This document shows, piece after piece, positions 58,412 to 64,000 of a stretch of DNA of 64,000 bases. Every line of letters starts with the position of its first letter. Within the stretch, counting starts at the first letter, position 1. The notes beneath the pieces were generated by a model. That model worked only from the letters and a program-made list of their open reading frames with translations. It was not told the origin of the DNA and searched no databases. This stretch comes from Deltaproteobacteria bacterium (GTDB taxonomy: Bacteria; Myxococcota; Myxococcia; Myxococcales; Anaeromyxobacteraceae), in contig JACRMN010000012.1 of NCBI GenBank assembly GCA_016214955.1, positions 186,001 through 250,000 on the forward strand, read 5' to 3'. The position numbers were made by a program, and so were the translations under genes.

Positions 58412-59683
58412 ATGGGCGTCATCCAGGATCTGCTCGCCGGCGTGCCGCTGCCGCGCCTCGTGCCGGTGCGCCAGCGCTTCCCGGCCACCGAGGTGCCCGA
58501 CCTCGAGCGCGCGGTGCGCGACGAGCTCGGGCGACCCGGCGTCGGCGACACCGTCCGGCCCGGCGCCTCCATCGCCGTGGCGGTGGGAAGCCGGGGCATC
58601 GCCGAGCTGCCGCGCGTCGTGGCCGCCCTGGTGGCCGGGCTGCGGGCCCGGGGCGCCGTGCCGTTCCTGGTCCCGGCCATGGGCAGCCACGGCGGGGCCA
58701 CCGCCGAGGGGCAGGTGGCGGTGCTCGCCAGGCTCGGCGTCACCGAGGCCAGCGCCGGCTGCCCCATCCGCGCCACCATGGAGGTGGTGGAGGTGGGCCG
58801 GCTCGACAACGGCCTGCCGGTGCTGGTGGACCGCCTCGCCCACGAGGCCGACGGCATCGTGGTGGTCAACCGGGTGAAGCCCCACAACGCCTTCCGCGGG
58901 CCCAACGAGAGCGGGCTCGCCAAGATGATCGCCATCGGCCTGGGCAAGCAGCGGGGCGCCGACGAGTACCACGTGCTCGGCTTCGGCCCCATGCCAGGGC
59001 ACATCGCCGCCGCCGCGGCGGTGAGCGTGGCCCGCACCCGCATCCTCTTCGGCCTGGCGCTGGTGGAGAACGCCTACGACAGGCCGGCGCTGGTGGAGGC
59101 GGTGCCCGCCGCGGCCATCGTGGCCCGCGACCGGGAGCTCCTGGCCATCGCCCGGGCCAGCATGCCGCGCCTGCTCCTCGACCCCCTCGACGTCCTGGTG
59201 GTGGACCGGGTGGGGAAGGAGTTCTCCGGCGGCGGCATGGACGGCAACGTCACCGGCCGCTTCTCCACGCCCTTCGCCTCCGGGGGCGCGCGGGTGGGGA
59301 AGCTGGTGGCGCTCGACCTCTCCGAGGCCACCGCCGGCAACGGCAACGGAGTGGGGCTCGCCGACTTCACCACCCGCCGCCTGGTCTCGCGCCTCGACTA
59401 CGTGGCCATGTACGCCAACGCCCTCACCTCGCGGGTCACCACCTCGGTGCGGATCCCCGCGGCGCTCGACACCGACCGCGAGGCCATCCAGGCGGCGGTG
59501 AAGACCTGCGGGGTGCGCGACCTCCCGCGGGTGCGGCTGGTGCGCATCCCCGACACCCTGCACCTCGGGCAGGTGCGCATCTCCGAGGCCCTGCTCGACG
59601 AGGCCCGGGCCCACCCGGCGCTGGAGATCGCCGGGCCGGCGGCGGAGATGGCCTTCGGGCCCGACGGCAGGCTCCTCGACTGA
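58412..59683 (+). CDS. LarA-like DUF2088 protein
   Basis: A 423-residue protein related to lactate racemase (LarA): ASIAVAVGSRGIAELPRVVAALVAGL, FLVPAMGSHGGATAEGQ (the G-x-H strand turn), and VVNRVKPHNAF with a candidate cofactor Lys. LarA enzymes use a nickel-pincer nucleotide, and family members epimerise various 2-hydroxy acids. No larBCE cofactor genes are in the window. In this operon it may epimerise a sugar acid carbon. Start at 58412 is uncertain; GTG at 58388 is the alternative. Confidence 0.65.
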   Translation: MGVIQDLLAGVPLPRLVPVRQRFPATEVPDLERAVRDELGRPGVGDTVRPGASIAVAVGSRGIAELPRVVAALVAGLRARGAVPFLVPAMGSHGGATAEGQVAVLARLGVTEASAGCPIRATMEVVEVGRLDNGLPVLVDRLAHEADGIVVVNRVKPHNAFRGPNESGLAKMIAIGLGKQRGADEYHVLGFGPMPGHIAAAAAVSVARTRILFGLALVENAYDRPALVEAVPAAAIVARDRELLAIARASMPRLLLDPLDVLVVDRVGKEFSGGGMDGNVTGRFSTPFASGGARVGKLVALDLSEATAGNGNGVGLADFTTRRLVSRLDYVAMYANALTSRVTTSVRIPAALDTDREAIQAAVKTCGVRDLPRVRLVRIPDTLHLGQVRISEALLDEARAHPALEIAGPAAEMAFGPDGRLLD

Positions 59684-59701
59684 AGCGGGAAAGGAAGCAC
59701 C

Positions 59702-61048
59702 ATGAGCGCAGGCGCGGCAGGCGGCGGCACCCCCAGGGTGAAGGACATGCGGGTGGTCCCGGTGGCGGGGTGCGACTCCATGCTCCTCAACCTCTCCGGC
59801 GCCCACGCCCCCTTCTTCACCCGCAACGTGGTGACGCTGCGCGACGACGCCGGCCACACCGGCCTCGGCGAGGTGCCGGGCGGCGAGGCCATCCGCAAGA
59901 CGCTGGAGGAGGCCCGGCCCCTGGTGGAGGGGTGCTCCATCGGCGCCTGGCAGGCGGTGCTCAACGCCACGCGCGCCCGCTTCGCCGACCGCGACGCCGG
60001 CGGGCGCGGGGCACAGACCTTCGACCAGCGCGTGGCCATCCACGCGGTCACCGCGCTGGAGTCGGCGCTCCTCGACCTGCTGGGCCAGCACCTGGGCGTC
60101 CCGGTGGCGGCGCTGCTCGGCGAGGGGCAGCAGCGCAGCGCCGTGCCCATGCTCGGCTACCTCTTCTACGTGGGCGACCGGCGGCGCTCGACGCTCCCCT
60201 ACGCCGGCGAGCCCGGGGCCCAGGACGACTGGCTCCGGCTGCGCCGCGAGGAGGCGCTCACCCCGGCGGCAGTGGTGCGCCTGGCCGAGGCGGCGCAGGC
60301 CCGCTACGGCTTCCAGGACTTCAAGCTCAAGGGCGGCGTGCTCCGCGGCGAGGAGGAGATGGAGGCGGTGACCGCCCTGGCCCGCCGCTTCCCCACGGCC
60401 CGCATCACCCTCGACCCCAACGGCGCCTGGTCGCTCGCCGAGGCCGTCCGCCTGTGCCGGGGCAAGGCCGACGTCCTGGCCTACGCCGAGGATCCCTGCG
60501 GCGCCGAGCAGGGCTACTCGGGGCGCGAGGTGATGGCCGAGTTCCGCCGCGCCACCGGCCTCCCCACGGCCACCAACATGATCGCCACCGACTGGCGCCA
60601 GCTGGGCCACGCCCTCCAGCTCGGCTCCGTGGACATCCCTCTGGCCGACCCGCACTTCTGGACCATGCAGGGCTCGGTGCGGGTGGCGCAGCTCTGCGAC
60701 GTCTGGGGGCGCACCTGGGGCTCCCATTCCAACAACCACTTCGACATCTCGCTTGCCATGATCACGCAGGTGGGCGCGGCGGCCCCGGGCGAGATCACCG
60801 CCCTCGACACCCACTGGATCTGGCAGGACGGGCAGCGGCTCACCCGCGAGCCGCTCCGCATCGCCGGCGGCCGGATCGAGGTTCCTGACCGCCCCGGCCT
60901 GGGCGTCGAGGTCGACCCGGAGGCGCTGGAGCAGGCCCACCGGCTATACCTGGAGCACGGGCTCGGGGCCCGCGACGACGCCCTGGCCATGCAGGCCCTG
61001 ATCCCCGGATGGAAGTTCGACCCCAAGCGCCCCTGCCTCGTCCGCTGA
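59702..61048 (+). CDS. gudD: Glucarate dehydratase
   Basis: A 448-residue enolase-superfamily enzyme, the usual GudD length. K-x-K in FKLKGG (about 206-211), metal Asp/Asn in [39 protein letters not shown], and the catalytic His region [10 protein letters not shown] are all present. Dehydrates D-glucarate (and often L-idarate) to 5-keto-4-deoxy-glucarate, which the aldolase at 53344 can split. Preceded by AAAGGAAG. Confidence 0.94.
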   Translation: MSAGAAGGGTPRVKDMRVVPVAGCDSMLLNLSGAHAPFFTRNVVTLRDDAGHTGLGEVPGGEAIRKTLEEARPLVEGCSIGAWQAVLNATRARFADRDAGGRGAQTFDQRVAIHAVTALESALLDLLGQHLGVPVAALLGEGQQRSAVPMLGYLFYVGDRRRSTLPYAGEPGAQDDWLRLRREEALTPAAVVRLAEAAQARYGFQDFKLKGGVLRGEEEMEAVTALARRFPTARITLDPNGAWSLAEAVRLCRGKADVLAYAEDPCGAEQGYSGREVMAEFRRATGLPTATNMIATDWRQLGHALQLGSVDIPLADPHFWTMQGSVRVAQLCDVWGRTWGSHSNNHFDISLAMITQVGAAAPGEITALDTHWIWQDGQRLTREPLRIAGGRIEVPDRPGLGVEVDPEALEQAHRLYLEHGLGARDDALAMQALIPGWKFDPKRPCLVR

Positions 61049-61077
61049 GGGGCCCACCGCAGGACAAGGAGAGCGTC

Positions 61078-61971
61078 ATGAACGTCGGATTCATCGGCCT
61101 CGGCATCATGGGCCGGCCCATGGCCGGCCACCTGGCAAAGGGCGGCCACAAGGTCCACGGCTACGACCTCAAGCCCGTGCCCCCGGACCTGGTGGCCGCC
61201 GGCGTGGTGGCCTGCGGCTCCTCCCGGGAGGTGGCCGAGCGCTCGGAGGTGATCATCACCATGGTGCAGGACACCCCGCACGTGGCCGCGGCCCTCTTCG
61301 GCCCCGGCGGCGTGGCCGAGGGGCTCGCGCCCGGCAAGCTGGTGGTGGACATGAGCTCCATCTCGCCCATGGACACCAAGAGCTTCGCCCAGCGCATCGG
61401 GGAGAAGGGCTGCCTGTACCTCGACGCCCCGGTCTCCGGCGGCGAGGTGGGCGCCAAGAACGCCACCCTGACCATCATGGTGGGCGGGCCCCAGGCCGCC
61501 TTCGACCGGGTGAAGCCGCTCTTCGACCTCATGGGGAAGAACATCACCCTGGTGGGCGGCAACGGCGACGGCCAGACCTGCAAGGTGGCCAACCAGATCA
61601 TCGTGGCCCTCAACATCGAGGCGGTGGCCGAGGCGCTGCTCTTCGCCTCCAAGATGGGCGCCGACCCGGCCAAGGTGCGCCAGGCGCTCATGGGCGGCTT
61701 CGCCTCGTCCAAGGTGCTGGAGGTCCACGGCGAGCGGATGATCAAGCGCACCTTCGACCCGGGCTTCCGCATCGAGCTGCACCAGAAGGACCTGAACCTG
61801 GCTCTCGGGAACGCCCGCCAGGTGGGCCTCTCCTTGCCCAACACCGCCACCGCCCAGGAGCTCTTCAACGCCTGCGCCGCCCACGGCGGCAAGGGGTGGG
61901 ACCACTCGGCCATGCTGAAGGCGCTCGAGCTCCTCGCCGCCCACGAGGTCGGGGGCAAGACCGGCGGGTAG
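61078..61971 (+). CDS. garR: Tartronate semialdehyde reductase
   Basis: A 297-residue 3-hydroxyisobutyrate-dehydrogenase-family enzyme: GFIGLGIMGRPMAGHL (NAD(P) motif, about 4-19), substrate motif LDAPVSGGEVGAKNATLTIMVGG, catalytic Lys in GDGQTCKVANQI (about 170). Reduces tartronate semialdehyde released by the aldolase to D-glycerate, the last step of diacid catabolism. Last gene of the operon; AAGGAG site. Confidence 0.9.
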   Translation: MNVGFIGLGIMGRPMAGHLAKGGHKVHGYDLKPVPPDLVAAGVVACGSSREVAERSEVIITMVQDTPHVAAALFGPGGVAEGLAPGKLVVDMSSISPMDTKSFAQRIGEKGCLYLDAPVSGGEVGAKNATLTIMVGGPQAAFDRVKPLFDLMGKNITLVGGNGDGQTCKVANQIIVALNIEAVAEALLFASKMGADPAKVRQALMGGFASSKVLEVHGERMIKRTFDPGFRIELHQKDLNLALGNARQVGLSLPNTATAQELFNACAAHGGKGWDHSAMLKALELLAAHEVGGKTGG

Positions 61972-61976
61972 CGCCC

Positions 61977-62816
61977 TCAGCGCCAGGCCACCGCGCCCGC
62001 GCTCACCTCGCCGGGCGCGGGCGGCCGCGGCCCCTTCATCCCGGCGAAGGCCCGCTCCAGCTCCTGGACCCGAGAGAGGTAGCGGGCCAGCTCGTGGTCG
62101 CCGCAGCGCTCGCCGGGCCGGAGCCTGAAGCCACGCCCGGCGAAGGAGGAGCCCCGCTCGCGGCCGCAGAGGTGGATCACCGCGGCCAGCCGCGATCGAT
62201 CCTCGGGGCGCGCCCGCCCGCCGCGCCGCGCCGCCAGCGCCTCCTCGACCGCCAGGTGGAGGCGCGCCGAGGTCATCTCGATGGCGTCGCCGGGCAGGAG
62301 GCGGAAGTAGAGGGCGTTGAGCCAGCAGGAGTCCGGGTCGTACCAGGGGCCGTCGCGCGCCACGGCGTGGTCGTGGATGCAGAGCCGCCGCGCCTCGGCG
62401 AAGGTGCCGTCGGTGATCTGCAGGAGCCCCACCGCGCTGGAGGCGGGCCGGTAGAGCTGCAGCGGGTTCCAGCTCCACTGCCAGCGCCAGTAGGTGCGGG
62501 CCAGGGGATCGCCGGAGCTCTCCACCTGGGCCAGCGCCGCCAGCAGCTCCGCCGGGATGGTGCCGGTGGCGTGGGACTCGAAGTGGTGGCGGTAGGCCTC
62601 CCAGGTGGCGGCCGGCGCGCGGGGGTGGGCCGGCAGCACCGCGCCGGCGAGCTCGGTGGGCTTCCTGGCCACCTGCCAGGCGACGTCGGCCACCGCCCAG
62701 AGGGCCACGAGGAGAAGCACCAGCGCGGCCGGCGGCAGGGACCGAACCCCGCCGGCAAGGCGGCGGAGCCGGGGGAGGAGCGCGGGCTTTCGGCGGCGGG
62801 GCATGGGAGGCCCCAT
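61977..62816 (-). CDS. Membrane-anchored lytic-transglycosylase-like protein
   Basis: A 279-residue protein with an N-terminal helix (about 28-48, AALVLLLVALWAVADVAW). Its SLT/lysozyme-like domain has a catalytic Glu in LLAALAQVESSGDPLA (about 97-112) and SAVGLLQITDGTF. The long insert CIHDHAVARDGPWYDPDSCW and a C-terminal helical part set it apart from Slt70-type enzymes. It likely cleaves peptidoglycan in the periplasm. An ATG four codons in (MPRRRK, 62804) may be the true start because TGgTACCAT just upstream looks like a -10 box. Confidence 0.75.
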   Translation of the reverse strand: MGPPMPRRRKPALLPRLRRLAGGVRSLPPAALVLLLVALWAVADVAWQVARKPTELAGAVLPAHPRAPAATWEAYRHHFESHATGTIPAELLAALAQVESSGDPLARTYWRWQWSWNPLQLYRPASSAVGLLQITDGTFAEARRLCIHDHAVARDGPWYDPDSCWLNALYFRLLPGDAIEMTSARLHLAVEEALAARRGGRARPEDRSRLAAVIHLCGRERGSSFAGRGFRLRPGERCGDHELARYLSRVQELERAFAGMKGPRPPAPGEVSAGAVAWR

Positions 62817-62886
62817 GGTACCAGGGCGCTCCGGCGGCGCTTTCTCCCGGCCCCTCCTGGCCCGCCCCGCTACACCCCACGCGGGC

Positions 62887-62924
62887 TTGCACCCCCGAAG
62901 GCTATTCTGGTACGCAATTACCAG
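62887..62924 (+). promoter_or_regulatory. Promoter with inverted repeat ahead of the hydroxybenzoyl-CoA-reductase-like genes
   Basis: TTGCAC (62887-62892), 18-base spacer, extended -10 TGgTACGCA (62908-62916). Overlapping the -10 is CTGGTA-CGCAAT-TACCAG (62907-62924), a perfect 6-base inverted repeat well placed to be a repressor site. It lies 26 bases before the ATG. Confidence 0.45.
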
Positions 62925-62949
62925 TTAAGCCCCAACCCCGAGGCCGACA

Positions 62950-63513
62950 ATGGGCGGTTCCCTCGTCACCCTGCCCGCCGGAGCGCGCGACAAGATCCGG
63001 CTCGCCGTCACCGTCAACGGCGAGGCGCGCGACCTGCTCGCCGATCCCTACAAGACGCTGCTCGAGGTGCTGCGCGAGGACCTGGGGCTCACCGGCACCA
63101 AGCACGGCTGCGAGCTGGGCGAGTGCGGCGCCTGCGCGGTGCTCCTGGACGGCGAGCTGCAGCTCTCCTGCCTGGTGCCGGCGGTGGAGTGCGAGGGGCG
63201 CCAGGTCACCACCGTCGAGGGGCTCAAGATCGGCCCCGAGCTCTCCCCTCTGCAGGAGGCCTTCGCCGACCACGGCGGCTCCCAGTGCGGCTACTGCACC
63301 TCGGGCATGCTGATGGCCGCCACCTGGCTGCTGGGGCGCAAGCCCGACCCCACCCGCCAGGAGATCCAGGAGGCGCTCGCCGGCCAGCTCTGCCGCTGCA
63401 CCGGCTACCAGCAGATCTACGAGGCCGTCGAGTCGGGCGCCCGGGTGCTGCGCGGCGAGAAGCCGCTGCCGCCCACGCTCTCCACGGTGGTGGAGGGAGG
63501 CGGCCATGGCTAG
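62950..63513 (+). CDS. hcrC: [2Fe-2S] small subunit of a molybdenum hydroxylase, 4-hydroxybenzoyl-CoA-reductase-like
   Basis: A 187-residue xanthine-oxidase-family iron-sulfur subunit. The plant-ferredoxin-type cluster ligands CELGECGACAVLLDG (about 56-70) and the second cluster CGYCTSGM...CRCTGY (about 115-155) are intact. An N-terminal extension of about 15 residues is unusual. Overlaps the large-subunit gene. Proximity (17 kb) to benzoyl-CoA reductase and aryl-CoA ligases supports reductive dehydroxylation of 4-hydroxybenzoyl-CoA, but other substrates (nicotinate, purine) cannot be excluded. Confidence 0.8.
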   Translation: MGGSLVTLPAGARDKIRLAVTVNGEARDLLADPYKTLLEVLREDLGLTGTKHGCELGECGACAVLLDGELQLSCLVPAVECEGRQVTTVEGLKIGPELSPLQEAFADHGGSQCGYCTSGMLMAATWLLGRKPDPTRQEIQEALAGQLCRCTGYQQIYEAVESGARVLRGEKPLPPTLSTVVEGGGHG

Positions 63514-64000
63514 CGAGAAGGAGGGCGGCACCACCACCGTCCCGGCCCGCCCCGGCGACGAGGCGCAGGACCGGAGCTTCCACTCCGTCGGCAAGCCCAT
63601 CCGCCGCGTGGACGCCCGCGGCAAGGTCACCGGCGAGACCCGCTTCGCCGACGACCTCTCCCTGCCCGGCATGCTGCACATGAAGCTCAAGCGCTCCACG
63701 GTGCCCCACGCCCGCATCCTGGCCGTGGACGCCACCCGGGCGCTGGCGCTCCCCGGCGTGCGGGCGGTGCTCACCGGCAAGGAGTTCCCGGTCCCCTACG
63801 GCATCCTGCCGGTGTCGCAGGACGAGAACGCCCTCTGCACCGACAAGGTGCGCTTCGTCGGCGACCCGGTGGCCGCGGTGGTGGCGGTGGACGAGCTCAC
63901 CGCCGAGGAAGGGGCCCGCCTCGTCGAGGTGAAGTACGAGCCGCTCACCACCATCGGCTCTCCCGAGGAGGCGCTCCGCAACCCGGAGCCGCAGATCCAC
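63506..64000 (+). CDS. hcrA: Molybdopterin large subunit of molybdenum hydroxylase, N-terminal part
   Basis: The first 165 codons of an open frame that runs off the window. It starts at ATG within the last codons of the small-subunit gene, after GGAGGGAGG. Residues SVGKPIRRVDARGKVTGETRFADDL and FVGDPVAAVVAVDELTAEEGARLV match the N-terminal ald_Xan_dh domain of this family. Gene order small-then-large subunit is seen in several hydroxybenzoyl-CoA reductase and related loci. The FAD subunit is not in the window. Confidence 0.85.
   Translation, partial: MASEKEGGTTTVPARPGDEAQDRSFHSVGKPIRRVDARGKVTGETRFADDLSLPGMLHMKLKRSTVPHARILAVDATRALALPGVRAVLTGKEFPVPYGILPVSQDENALCTDKVRFVGDPVAAVVAVDELTAEEGARLVEVKYEPLTTIGSPEEALRNPEPQIH

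Overview
The window is a very GC-rich bacterial chromosome segment with strong G/C third-position bias and tightly packed, often overlapping genes. The mix is an NtrC-like copper two-component system, a Cys-tailed ECF sigma factor of the kind known from Myxococcus, a class I benzoyl-CoA reductase locus and a polyamine/DUF4178 locus. This fits a metabolically versatile, probably facultatively anaerobic Myxococcota member (Anaeromyxobacter-like). That assignment rests on gene content only. No rRNA, tRNA, CRISPR array, insertion sequence or prophage was seen.

Region 1 (1-15193) is a copper/heavy-metal island. It holds a P-type copper ATPase with YHS and metal-binding domains, a CorE-like ECF sigma factor, a tiny Cys-pair membrane protein, a cupredoxin, two small secreted peptides ending in CxC, a DUF5666-like protein, a c-type cytochrome, a sensor kinase with its sigma-54 activator, and a CusCBA-type efflux pump. 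A 17-bp palindrome (GTGACCG-N3-CGGTCAC and near copies) occurs three times, each time 58-75 bp upstream of a sigma-54 -24/-12 element. Together these predict one regulon linking the pump, the cupredoxin and the two peptides. This is the most novel-looking system in the window.

Region 2 (15194-26327) starts with a haem-motif hybrid kinase. Next is a six-gene polyamine-type cluster: SpeD, a DUF4178 zinc-ribbon protein, a 60-aa peptide, DUF350, a membrane spermidine-synthase-like enzyme and a Tat/lipoprotein flavin oxidase. Then come AmtB and PII (convergent, behind a strong terminator), a 39-aa membrane peptide and a poorly coding stretch with a YCII-like remnant.

Region 3 (26328-46717) is anaerobic aromatic metabolism. 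On the minus strand are an acyl-CoA ligase and four benzoyl-CoA-reductase-type subunits; one subunit is fused to a ketopantoate-reductase-like dehydrogenase. On the plus strand are a 3-hydroxyacyl-CoA dehydrogenase/enoyl-CoA hydratase fusion, a thiolase, an indolepyruvate-ferredoxin-oxidoreductase-like pair, two phenylacetate-CoA-ligase-type proteins (one with a broken nucleotide loop), an ACT protein and a Liv-type ABC transporter. The inferred flow is uptake, CoA activation, ring reduction and beta-oxidation. At the right edge (62950-64000) a 4-hydroxybenzoyl-CoA-reductase-like gene pair begins and continues outside the window.

Region 4 (46768-50576) holds a decayed AHSA1 fragment, a uridine-kinase-like ATPase, a PAS hybrid kinase and a Cys-rich beta-helix lipoprotein.

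Region 5 (50624-61971) is sugar-diacid catabolism: an Ldh2-type dehydrogenase, a UxaA/GarD dehydratase, a HpaI-type aldolase, a LacI regulator, a TctBAC transporter, a LarA-like protein, glucarate dehydratase and tartronate semialdehyde reductase. Two matching LacI-type operators lie in the two divergent intergenic regions and tie the locus together. A lytic-transglycosylase-like gene follows.
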